From: Clitopilus passeckerianus
Taxonomy: Eukaryota > Basidiomycota > Agaricomycetes > Agaricales > Entolomataceae
Assembly (NCBI GenBank): GCA_944990035.1
Contig: CALYLX010000136.1
Coordinates: forward strand, 372,001 to 436,000
Length of the DNA stretch: 64,000 nt
Direction: 5' to 3'
The notes under the pieces were generated by a model. The model was not told the origin of the DNA, did not search any database, and saw nothing but the letters and a program-made list of their open reading frames with translations. Shown in pieces: positions 11,747 to 25,030 of this stretch. Position 1 is the first letter of the stretch. Each line of letters opens with the position of its first letter. The position numbers and the translations under genes were made by a program.

Positions 11747-14115
11747 ATGTCGTTCCAAAATCTCGTATCAAGCTCAGAATGCGGTGTTTCTGCTAACCCG
11801 CTCTCTCAGGTCTTGAAACATGCAGAAGGGGACCGAAGCTTGCAACAGGTAGCTTCTGGATGTATTGACAGACGAAGAATGGCTCTCATAGAATTTCTAG
11901 GACAGAAGTGCTGGACCATCGTCATCAAATGTAGGTTCATTGAAAATATGCTCGCGAGTATTGGCGGCTCATGTTCTTGAAAGCTTCGATCTCTCCCGGG
12001 AATGTCTTCCCCAGCAATGAACCAGCAAGATGCCACCATGGCGCGTCGGTTCTTTGAAGGCGAACACACTCAAGGCCCAATGCCAGCATTCAACCCTGCC
12101 CAAATGGGGGGACAAGCTGGTTCGGGCGTTATTAAGCGGCCTATCAACGGCAGCCCTTGGTCTATGGAGCAACGTCCTAATGGACGATCGTCGGAGCAGA
12201 TGAAGATGGAATCGGCTTGGGCTACTGAATTTGGTGGCCAGCAGATGAATCATCCCGCTTCTTCGTCGATGCAGCCGCTCAATCATGCGAATGGGTCGGA
12301 GTGTATGTCTATCAGATATCTTCCCATAGCCTTTTTATTGATTTGTTTTCGACAGATCAGCAGAGGATGGTTTCCCCAGGACCACAATTTAATGCATACA
12401 TGGGCAGCATGCCCGCCTACCGGATGGCACCTGATTATGGGATTAACCAGTCTATGGCTTCTTCCATTTCTGGGAAAGGCAAAGGGAAGGAGATTGACTT
12501 CGAAGCTGCCTTTGCACAGGCAGTCGCTTCTCTCGAACCCGCTGGGACTGCGAAGATCGAAGAGGTTAGCGAGCAGCTTGAGAAAGCAACACTTAGGGCG
12601 AAGAGAAGGAGCCAGATTTCAAAGCGTATGTATTAACTACTTAAGTACTTCGATGAGAATACTGACATCCCAGCAGTGTCTGGGAGTCGCTCCAGGATTC
12701 TGACCTTCCTCCACCAGAGGAGGATATGGCGAAATGGGAATCTGAATTCAATCAACTGATGTCTGCGCAGAGAGATGATCTTGAAAACGACTATGGTGCA
12801 GCCATGCAGCAAAGCTGGGAGGGTGGCGTAGGTAATTACGATTCTGGGAGGCAATCCGACACAAGGTTTGAACCCAATGGAGTGCCTATCATGGAGAAGT
12901 ATGAATTCGGTGAGTCTTCTATCTATCTTTTAACTAGGTCTTCATTGACGTACTATCTTCAGAAAGGGGCAATCGATACCTTCAATCTGACTCGAGCAGG
13001 TCGTATCTAAGCGATGCCAAAGCTCTGCTCGATGTCAATGGATCACTGTCCGAAGCTGCCCTCCTTCTAGAGGCTGCCATCCAAAAAGGTGATTTGGGAG
13101 AGGGCGGATACGAGGCATGGGTCTTGCTGGGCGAGACTCGCAATATGGACGAACGAGAGGAAGCCGGAATGAAAGCTTTGATGGAAGGCGTGAGACTAGC
13201 AGAAGCAAACGGTACGCCCGGGCCTGGCATGCTTGTAGGTTTTCTCATTCTATCCATGGATCCCCATTAGTTCATTCACTTACTCCCGAATTAGTCACTC
13301 GCGATCTCGTTTACCAATGAATCCTACGACCGAGGCTGCCATAGTATGCTTCTAAAATGGCTCCGAGCCCGCTTCCCATCGCTCCCGATCCCGGAAGGCA
13401 CTGAGCAGGCACTCATCAACCATTCATCGTGGGATACGCACGAAAGGATCACGGATTTGTTCATTCAACTCGCCAGGGAGCATCACAGCCAAGGCATCGT
13501 GGATCCAGAAGTGCAGATGGGACTTGGTGTCTTGTTTTATGTGAATGCGGACTACGACAGGGCTAAAGATTGTTTCGAAAGTGCTGTTGCTGTGAAGCCT
13601 AAGGTATGCATGGTTTTCTCCCTGCTGGCTTGTGCTAAAACGAGGTTTGTGGCAGGACTACCTGCTATGGAATCGACTCGGGTCATCTCTATCCAACGGC
13701 AGCAAGCCCGAAGAAGCCCTCGGTGCCTATCGAGAAGCTCTTTCACTACGGCCCACGTACACTCGGGCAATATACAACGTGGGAGTTGCCTGTGAGCTCT
13801 CCTTCTGTGGTGGTGTCGGCATTGTTTATTGAATTTCTCTTGCAGGTATGAACATTGGCGCTTATAAAGAAGCTGCTGAGCACTTCTTGTCTGCTCTCCA
13901 ACTTCAAGAATCCACAGGAGGAGACACCAGTGATGGAGTGTGGCACACGCTTCGTCGGGCTTTGTTGTCCATGGTATGGACTTCAAACGATTCCACTGCG
14001 GAACCACGCTGATAGACTCGGATATTTGTAGGATCGATCTGATCTTGGCGAGATGAGCAAGCCTGAGCTTCGCACGAGTCTTTCTGTTTTCAGAGACGCG
14101 GGTTTCGATTTCTGA
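11747..14115 (+). CDS. PEX5: Peroxisomal targeting signal 1 receptor Pex5
   Basis: A cytosolic shuttling receptor that binds C-terminal SKL-type signals through TPR repeats and docks at the peroxisome. Exon 1 (11747-11848) begins MSFQNLVSSSECGVSANPLS, with the conserved N-terminal cysteine (C12) that is ubiquitinated for recycling in this family, and QVLKHAEGDRSLQQ. A 30 nt exon (11901-11930) supplies DRSAGPSSSN. Exon 3 starts at 11984 with LRSLPGMSSPAMNQQDATMA. A WxxEF-type Pex14-binding motif appears as WATEF. The C-terminal half has the TPR region: LSEAALLLEAAIQKGDLGEG, AEANGTPGPGMLS, VDPEVQMGLGVLFYVNADYD, DYLLWNRLGSSLSNGSKPEE and YTRAIYNVGVACMNIGAYKE. It ends DAGFDF and TGA at 14115. The family match is unambiguous. 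Confidence 0.96.
11901..11930 (+). other. PEX5: 30 nt internal exon of PEX5
   Basis: Flanked by introns 11849-11900 (52 nt) and 11931-11983 (53 nt). It encodes DRSAGPSSSN and joins LQQ to LRSLPG in phase 0, giving the continuous Pex5 N terminus. Confidence 0.85.
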
Positions 14116-14479
14116 AATACATGGTAGACCCCACTTTTGTACTTATTATGGAAGAATAAAATCAGCCATTTAGAAATGGATACTACATGTAGCATTCTTG
14201 TGTTCGAAGGTCTTCAAGAACTCTCTGTTCGGCTGATACAGGTGCTGAAGGTTTTTCTTCTATCCATTTTTTGACAAGTAGGCCGAGAACAATCCTGGAA
14301 TGAAAAGTCCATTGTCCTCTGGCCAGAAACAATCTTTGATCATGAGGCTTTGATCAATGCCGCCTTGTGTCTGCGTGGCCACAAAACACCCTGTGTACCC
14401 GACTGCCTCGTGTCGAATTGCATAAAACACTGTGCATTCATGCACGATATATCCCCCAAACCGATCACCACCACCGATA
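14116..14479. other. Intergenic, 364 bp
   Basis: PEX5 3' region and LPMO promoter. A CATAAAAC stretch near 14419 could be a weak TATA-like element about 60 bp before the LPMO start. No gene is seen. Confidence 0.45.
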
Positions 14480-15891
14480 ATGTCTGTCTCCTGCCAAGCC
14501 TTCCCATTACTTTACGTTCTTTACTTGATTTTGACGGCTTTCTTGATTTCTCCCGTGGCTGGCCACGGGTTTGTACATACCGTCACTGTTGGCGGCCAAG
14601 ATTATCCTGGATGGATGCCTTTCAGCGACAAGTAGGCATCAAGTCACCTGTTATGTAGCTAAGTTTCTGAAATCTCCTCGTGCAGTTATGCATCTCCTGC
14701 TCCAGTGAAGGTCATGCGTAAGGTGCATAGTGATGGTCCTGGTAAGCACAGCCACATTGTCATAGCGTTTTGATTGCCTCATTGCAGTTCTTGACTTAGT
14801 CTCCGCCGGAGACACGAACCTCAACTGCAATATCGACGGTAATGACCCTGCTGGAGAGGTTGCTGAAGCTGCCGCCGGCTCTCCGGTGACATTTAGCTGG
14901 GACTACGTGAGGATTGGTCTGCTTTACCTTGCTATTTTCCCCATACTGAGTTATTCTTCGACGTTTCACGTTTTCTGCATGCTGCAGTGGCCGGCTGGTG
15001 ACTACACGATGATTGACAGCTTGCAAAGTATATCTAACACTAGAATTAGATCATCAAGGGCCTGTTTCAACATATATGGCATCCTGCAACGGTGACTGTA
15101 CAAACTTTGCATCGAGTGGCGCACAATGGTTCAAACTAGACGCTGGTGGTTATAACCCCAACACCAAACTCTGGGCTGCCGATGAACTGAGGGCTAGTAG
15201 GTCATCCTCCGGTCTCCACGGTACGTGAGCGCTCATTGACCCATCACAGATGGTAACAAGTGGACATCGACGATTCCTAAGGAACTTGCGCCTGGGCAAT
15301 ACGTACGTCAAAATCCCTGAGAGATTCCAAACCATCTAACTAGGTTTCGGGCAGCTCATCCGAAATGAAATGTAAGCCACAACGGGCACAGTGCGATTCA
15401 GACCTCTCGCTGATTGACATGTTTCTCGAAGCGTTGCCCTGCACTCAGTCATTCCCCAATTTTATCCTAGCTGCACGTAAGTCGTTCCGGGTTGCGTTGA
15501 CAAGCCGAATATACATTTTTAACATATTTTCTGTCAAAGCCAGTTGAAAGTTACCGGTTCGGGAACCAAACAACCAGCTCAGGGTGAATTGGCAACTCTC
15601 CCTGCGCTATACGACACTGCAGTGTGGCCGAAGAGCATTTATTCTGACTTTGGCACGTTCACGATTCCCGGTCCTCCTATTGTGTCATTTGCAAGTAGCA
15701 GTGATTCTTCGCCACCTCCCCCCTCTTCTACCCCTGCGGCTTCTTCGACTCTCACGCCGACTTCGACCCAACAGGGCACCAAGACCACCAGTTTGTCTAC
15801 GGCGACATCTACCACACAGGGAAATTCCAGTCCCTCGGGCCAGTGTTACTTGCGAAGTCGGAGGCTTGTTAGGCGAAGGTCACCCTTCTAG
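14480..15891 (+). CDS. AA9 lytic polysaccharide monooxygenase (former GH61), secreted
   Basis: A copper enzyme that oxidatively cleaves cellulose or related glucans outside the cell. The start at 14480 gives a hydrophobic signal peptide (LLYVLYLILTAFLISPVAG), so the mature protein begins with the copper-ligating His29 (HGFVHTVTVGG). The second histidine is in ADHQGPVSTYMASC and the axial tyrosine in ALHSVIPQFYPSCTQL. Deduced exons are 14480-14631, 14686-14741, 14788-14906, 14988-14997 (10 nt), 15050-15196, 15250-15302, 15355-15371 (17 nt), 15432-15476 and 15540-15891. Together they total 951 nt with stop, or 316 residues. After the catalytic domain comes a Ser/Thr/Pro-rich linker (SSSDSSPPPPSSTPAASS), then a basic tail (YLRSRRLVRRRSPF). 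There is no cysteine pattern for a CBM1. The substrate cannot be told from sequence. Confidence 0.95.
14988..14997 (+). other. 10 nt microexon of the AA9 LPMO
   Basis: TGGCCGGCTG, flanked by introns 14907-14987 (81 nt) and 14998-15049 (52 nt). It supplies W-P-A plus the first base of an Asp codon, and restores SWDYWPADHQGPVSTYM, the block around the second copper His. No other GT-AG combination gives this conserved block. Confidence 0.85.
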
Positions 15892-16532
15892 CTCATTTGA
15901 CCTTCCTTATCCTCTCTACTTCCATGATTATCGGCCTGGTGCCACCGCTGAAGGGGATCTTGACAGTGAATATTTTCTCTCCCAAACGTCATGTCCCAAA
16001 TGTCACGTCGATAAGACGTACTCCTGTAATTTATGGATGGTATTTTATTAGACAGGCACGAGAGCGGAGGCAAATCTTGGCTTCAATATAATTTAACTCA
16101 TTGAAATGACCGCCGGTGTCCTAGAATCCCTACCCAGGGTACCCATGACTCAGGGATTCAGCATCCATCACCAGAATGGATGCGAACAACTGTAGGCGAA
16201 TGCAACCGCGTCATTAACTGCATCACTCTCGAGAACGTCTTTTTCCCAGTTAAGAGGGCTGTCAGGCTGAAATGAAATCGATATGAAAATGTGCGGAGGC
16301 TGAAATGAACGATGGAATAGATAACGGGTACTAAATGGTATAGTAGGGTATTAACAGCGAAAAATTAAAGATGACCAGATCTAATATATACAAAATATGA
16401 CAGTCCCTTGAAAAGGGGCGATTCGAGAATGAAGGAATTAATAGCGGATACATATGATCTCTAGCGCAGACGTGAACAGTAAATTAGAAGAGTCGTTAAT
16501 GAGCAGCCGTGGATGCCGAAACCCTTGATCGT
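15892..16532. other. Intergenic, 641 bp, convergent 3' regions
   Basis: Holds the 3' UTRs of the LPMO (+) and the homeodomain gene (-). It is AT-rich, with no recognised coding or RNA gene; the small open frames at 15888-16091 match nothing. Confidence 0.5.
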
Positions 16533-17823
16533 CTAGAACCACTTGCGGTCGCTATCATCATGCTGACGAGCACTGCGATGAGAGGAAGACACCTGTGAGT
16601 GTTTGTAGGCATCCGGGGAATGTCTAGCTTGATATGCCGAATCCATGAGAGGAACTGAACCGGCGTGATAATTTTGAGTGCGTTCCTCGATAGGCTCCTG
16701 CCCACCGATATGAGACTGAAGAGTGGAAGAACCTCCTGCAGTCGAGGATTGACGCTGAGTCTGCCGCATCGATTGGCGCTTGTTTTGGAACCTAGGTCGA
16801 AAAGGTCAGTTGATCATGTCAGACCTCAAACGCTCAAGAGAACGTACCAAATCTGGACACTGCGAGGTGACATGTCCAGCTGCTTTGCTAGCCGTTGGCG
16901 CTCTTCGGTCGAGGGGAAAGCCGTTTTGCTGTAAGTTTCGTTCAGAACCTTCAACTGGTTGGCATCGGCACGCTTCCTCTTTTTCTTGATCGTGCTAGAT
17001 TCTTCTGCGCCAGATACAGGTGAGATGGGGGGAGGTGAGCTTGACCTGGCGTTGACGGGTTGGGCCGAACGACTGCTGGAATAGGGAGAGCTAGACCGGG
17101 GGTAGTCTGTGCCAGGATACTGAGGTATCTGGCTCGAGTGGCTAATGCCCAGATGCACGTTATCCTGGCCATGTTGGAGTTGATACGAGTAAGCTCCACC
17201 ATGGGAAGGGTAGCTATACTCGGCGGGATAAGAAGCAGTCGGCGAGCGAATGCTGCCCCCACCAGCTTGGTAGCCGGAGGGGTACGTGGTCCAGCCAGCG
17301 GAACTGGTGTTCAAGGGTGGCAATTTTCTGTCTTCAGATTGAAGGGAAGGTGAGGTTCTGGAAGAGTAACCATAGACCTGATTGGTGGCGTAACGGTCGT
17401 GAGTTTCATAATTTCCGAAGCTTGCCGTAGGATCCGGTGCTGGGAATGAATGAAGTCATTTCAAGCACTCAGAAGAGAGGGATATATTGAACGCCGACGC
17501 ACAGAGGTTCTCAGCCCAGCTTTGGCTGTAGAGGTTCGAAACGTCGCCGGTGTTAAATCTCCCTGGAGATGAGCGAGGTTGGGTGAATTGGCTTGAGTAA
17601 GTGGGCACTAGACAACGGAAATTTGAGCATGAAGTCTTCGTTTCGAAGACTGCGCATGAAACAGACCTGGAAAACGTGAGGTTGGAAATGCAGAAGAAAT
17701 AGGAGGGAGCACAGTTCGCCCACCCTGTCCCGTCTGAAAGAAAGCACCTTGGGACTCCCCTGGGGAGCCTCTCCTCGATTTACTACTACTGCTGGAAACG
17801 CCGTAATGATATGAGCTTGACAT
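16533..17823 (-). CDS. Homeodomain transcription factor
   Basis: A nuclear DNA-binding protein. The start at 17823 reads MSSSYHYGVSSSSSKSRRGS, a low-complexity N terminus. The homeodomain begins after the basic run KKKRKRADANQLKVLNETYS and continues KTAFPSTEERQRLAKQLDMS and PRSVQIWFQNKRQSMRQ. The WFQN-x-R recognition helix is complete, but an intron splits it between IW and FQNKRQ (around 16795-16850). It is a typical, not atypical TALE, homeodomain. The C-terminal part is Ser/Gln/His-rich and ends DDSDRKWF at 16533. Three or four introns are seen. Fungal homologues of this type include developmental regulators, but the specific orthologue cannot be named here. It is separated from the divergent kinase by 1 kb. 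Confidence 0.9.
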
Positions 17824-18841
17824 TATTAATGTATGGAGATAGTAATAAAGAGGATGGGAGAAAAGAGAAGAGGATTAATAGTGAGGGTTCGAATGAAGGG
17901 ACGACTCCAATATATGTAGCAATCGGCCACGAGGGGAAACGGCTCGCGTGCAAATGCGCGGTTAGCAATCGAGGCTCAAGGCAACTCTAGCTGTGTCAAG
18001 ATGATGGTGCGGGTGTCCGACGCGTCAGGGCCAAATACTTCGAGAGGAGGCGTGCTGGAGACACGCGGCGGGGTGCAGGACAATGCCTCGACGAGAACGT
18101 AGAGCGCTGGCGAGTTCGGGATGGACGATACCGTCTTGTCCGTTCGAGGACAAGGTTTCTCACAGATATAGCGAGAAATGCGTTATTGTTGTTTGTATTC
18201 AAGGTCCAGAGAAGCTTTCCACGGGCGTCTGGAGAAGGAAACCCTTAGACCGATCTTCCAAAAAGAGCTACTTTCTGACGTCGCTGAACACGCGTGAATT
18301 GCGTTTTGACAAGTTCGCGTCGGAGTGCCTCATGTTGCTCGGTTGAACACTGTGGACAAATCCTTCTTTCAATTCAAAAAATCAGTGTATGAGATCGTAG
18401 AAGCTACACGGTTGTTGCTATACAGTTTTATGTTGGATCACCCATTGCAGAATATCAAGGTACGAAATGAGAAGGCGGATATTGATTTTCTCATTTCAGG
18501 TAAGCTAAGGGTGTCAATGAGCTTGTTTGATCGGTACTTCTTTCTTCGGCTGAGCGTGAAATGAGTCAATATAATAACAAAAACGAGGCAGGAGCGTTGA
18601 TCGAGGTTTTTAAGGAGTTACTGCAAGGCGTTAAAACGTTCCGGCTTTTCGGAGCGTTAAATGGTTATGTAAACAATACCGATAAGATAAGATGCGCTGG
18701 TTGAATCTTATCGCACTACCATAATAGGAATCCTGCGTTGCCACTGCTACTACGACAATGACATGATATATCGCCTCCATCTCTCCTCTTGTCTTCGTCA
18801 ACGAGCTTAAGAAGAGAAGTCTATCGCAGCCGCAGTACAGT
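17824..18841. other. Intergenic, 1,018 bp divergent upstream region
   Basis: Lies between the homeodomain gene (-) and the NDR-type kinase (+). Open frames at 18083-18346 and 18325-18564 have no recognisable domain. It most likely holds long 5' leaders and promoters. No repeat or RNA gene is seen. Confidence 0.5.
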
Positions 18842-22302
<3,461 letters not shown>

Positions 22303-22860
22303 TTATAGTGTATATACCCTTCCTTCATGTAGTCACGACATGTTATGCTTTCACGTTGTATACGGCTCTGTACATGTTTTCAACTTCTCCTGCGATACCC
22401 TTCAGTCTGGTATGCGTTCCCACACTTGTAACCTCTAATAGCGCTACCCACGAGCACACATTCGAAACTCGGCATTGATTGACGAATGCAAGGAAACGAA
22501 ACATGTTTGACAAGTACACGGATCCTTTGACCGAGTGTAGTTTTGAAGCGAGGATGGCGCAAAAACAACTGGGAGCAGATGATATGGCTACAAAGGCGTC
22601 TAGCTTCTGCCGTAAGGGCAGAAGTCGAGGCTAGGGATAGGCTACAGAGTATGAGAGCAGACTCTAACGTGACTCGACGTATTCATACATAAATAGGAGG
22701 TAAAAGAAAAGTACAGAGTCTATAGTCCGGGAATTAGGTGTTGATCAAGTCCGCAGGCAAGAACGAGATGATTTGGGGTATTGATTCATCGTGGGAGTGG
22801 GTCATGTCGTAACGCTGCCCAAGTCTTGGATGCCCGAACCTTGCAAAACCGCATCAGACA
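22303..22860. other. Intergenic, 558 bp, convergent 3' regions
   Basis: 3' UTRs of the kinase (+) and the C2H2 factor (-). No supported gene. Confidence 0.5.
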
Positions 22861-23863
22861 TCAGCTACTGCTTGGATCTGACTGCGAAGGTTGGCTGTGA
22901 ACACGAGCATGTCTACGCATGTTACTGAGAACACTAAAGCTCCTGCGACAGGTTTCGACCGGGCAAACGAATGCTACAGCAGATCGTTAGCTTACACTTA
23001 ACACGATGAAGATCTCTGCTCACGCTTCTCTCCCGTATGGCTGTTCAAATGAATCTAGTGAGATTATGAGCACGATACTATCGAAACTTGTCTGGGAAAC
23101 ACTTGCCTTCAGACTGCTAGGTCGACTGAAGCCTTTCCCGCAGAAGCTGCACTCGTATCTTAGAAGCGTGGGTCCATTATCTCCTTCATCAGGAGGGTCT
23201 GATGCATTAGTTGGGGTCGGGCTACTGGAGTGAGAAGTCGTGCGGCGGTTTCCCATAGGGCTTCGATAATCACGAGCTGGATCGTTGTGAAAGCCAGGTA
23301 AGACTTCGTGAACAGTCGATTGATGAGGCGCCATGGCAGGATGCATGTTTTGAGGAGATCCATGGGCTCGAGGATCGTAGTGCGCTCCCTCAAAGGAGCC
23401 GTGAGGGGAGGCCATATATCTAGGGATTGGTTCCGTGTTCGAGTGCATTAATGGTGGGGATCCGCTGCCAATCAATGGCCTAGGAGATAGCAGTGAGGAT
23501 TGGGATATTTGAGTGAATTTCGTGAACAAACCTTCTGTCCCATTCTAGTTGGTGTTGCTGTATGTGTTGCCCTGGCTGGTACGACGGCGAAGGTACCCCT
23601 GGCATACCACGATATTCTAGCTGAGGTTGATACTGAGAAGGTTCGGGAGGTCCATAATTGCCGCCGTATGGCGTGTTATCCGGCCTGAAGCGTGGTCGCG
23701 CCAAAGTAGGATAAGAGTAGTCGTCCTGCGATATATCTGCACGTAATCAGAACCTGTAGGTTATTGAACAGCAAATGCTTGACAGACCTCGAATCAAATC
23801 ACGAATTGGAGGCAGTGTCGGTCGTTCATCGTCTTGATTATTGGAAGAGGAATGACTTGACAT
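22861..23863 (-). CDS. C2H2 zinc-finger transcription factor
   Basis: Start at 23863, MSSHSSSNNQDDERPTLPPI. A long Pro/Tyr/His/Gln-rich region follows (YGPPEPSQYQPQLEYRG, HGSPQNMHPAMAPHQSTVHE). The C terminus has two adjacent fingers. The first, YECSFCGKGFSRPSSLK joined to IHLNSHTGEKP, has C-x2-C-x12-H-x3-H spacing. The second is FVCPVETCRRSFSVLSNMRR followed by HARVH (C-x4-C-x12-H-x3-H). The protein ends QPSQSDPSSS with TGA at 22861. The intron that splits finger 1 (23055-23106) has a GC donor (AAG/GCAAGT), and the finger spacing is right only when this intron is removed. The next intron is a normal GT-AG. Targets are unknown. Confidence 0.9.
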
Positions 23864-24309
23864 GAAAGGATCGTTACAGCGAAAGCACTGCTAGGGGGAG
23901 ACGTTCAAGGGGTGATTCATGGATCTGCAAGACGATATAGTTTCTACGACGCTTAGGTAGGTGATGTTGCAGACACAGCCTCGAAGCCCAAGGAGGCATG
24001 TGCCGAGGCTAGCTGCCATTGCCGTTCTGATGTAAATTAGAATTCAAACCCATTGCTGAGGGGTAACGCGACTTGGAGGCTTTCCCGTGATGATTCGCCT
24101 GATTGCGGCACAACGGTTGCTAATCCGTCGTGCGCCTTCGTGTTGGTGTCGTGAAGGGTTGCAGAGATGTACTCCGAGTCTCAGAATCATCACTAAGCCG
24201 GCAGAAAATGAGCAGCATTATTATCCTGGGTGAACAACCCACCAGGTCGGTCGATGATAGCAGCATACTAAGTACAAAGTCTCGGTAAAGATGCAAAGCA
24301 GTTATGCTT
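23864..24309. other. Intergenic, 446 bp
   Basis: Upstream of the C2H2 gene and downstream of the BolA gene, both on minus. Nothing recognisable is seen. Confidence 0.45.
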
Positions 24310-24611
24310 CTAAATTCCTGCCTCTTTGGCCTCGTCTTCAGTCCTGGTTTTCAGGGACAGTGCGTGCAATCCCTGAGAAAACTCGTCTGAGAGGGCAGAG
24401 TAGATCATTCGGTGACGCTGCATAGTATTCTGTTGAAAAAGAAAATCAGCGGTTTTAACGAGGATCAGGTGGCTGGCCGAAGTCCCTCTCAAGCACTCAC
24501 CTTTCCTTTGAATGAGTCGGACACAACCTGAATGGAGAAGTCTGGTACCGAAGGATGAGTGGACATCGCATAGTCACCGGAAGGAGGATCGACACATACG
24601 CGTTTCCCCAT
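24310..24611 (-). CDS. BolA-like protein
   Basis: A small protein of 76 residues, with one 71 nt intron at 24430-24500. The start at 24611 reads MGKRVCVDPPSGDYAM. The BolA core is FSIQVVSDSFKGKNTMQRHR and MIYSALSDEFSQGLHALSLK, followed by TRTEDEAKEAGI. The RHR...LHALSLKT pattern is typical; the conserved His sits in QRHR, where BolA proteins partner monothiol glutaredoxins in iron-sulfur handling. No clear mitochondrial presequence is present, so a cytosolic (Bol2/Uvi31-like) role is as likely as a mitochondrial one. Confidence 0.88.
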
Positions 24612-25030
24612 TACTACTTCCTTGTTCTTTCATTGCAGCGTGATGTCGGTGCTGCCACGAGTCGTTTGATATATTTAACGTGGTTGGCCGGAGAAGGGAA
24701 ACCAACTAGATCGTGAGAGGCCGGGCTGAAGTTAATAGGATGTAACAAAAGATGGGTTCACCGAGGAGAGTACCTTATCACGAATCGATGTTTCAAGAGG
24801 ACCTTGCGTGGATGTTGCCATGGATGCGACGGACAATCTCTCGACGAGGAGAGTGCTCGGTCGTCGAAGCTGGTGACGGAGCAATCCTAACATTTGACCA
24901 TCAATTGCATGAAACAAGCCTTGACATGCGCTTCCATCAACATTGTGTTTGCCAAAACCTTCAAGGCCAAATATTGAATGCTCTGTGACATGGTCATTCC
25001 ACTGTGACAGCTCGCGTCAAGACCACTATC
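24612..25030. promoter_or_regulatory. Divergent promoter region, 419 bp (BolA / unknown gene)
   Basis: Open frames on both strands here (24732-24988) lack domains and lie in the expected promoter space. No operator was identified. Confidence 0.4.

Noticed and set aside
15584..16051. Alternative reading frame of the LPMO 3' part, as a possible C-terminal extension
   Set aside because: The protein is arginine/leucine-rich with no CBM1 cysteines; the frame in phase with the catalytic domain ends at 15891.
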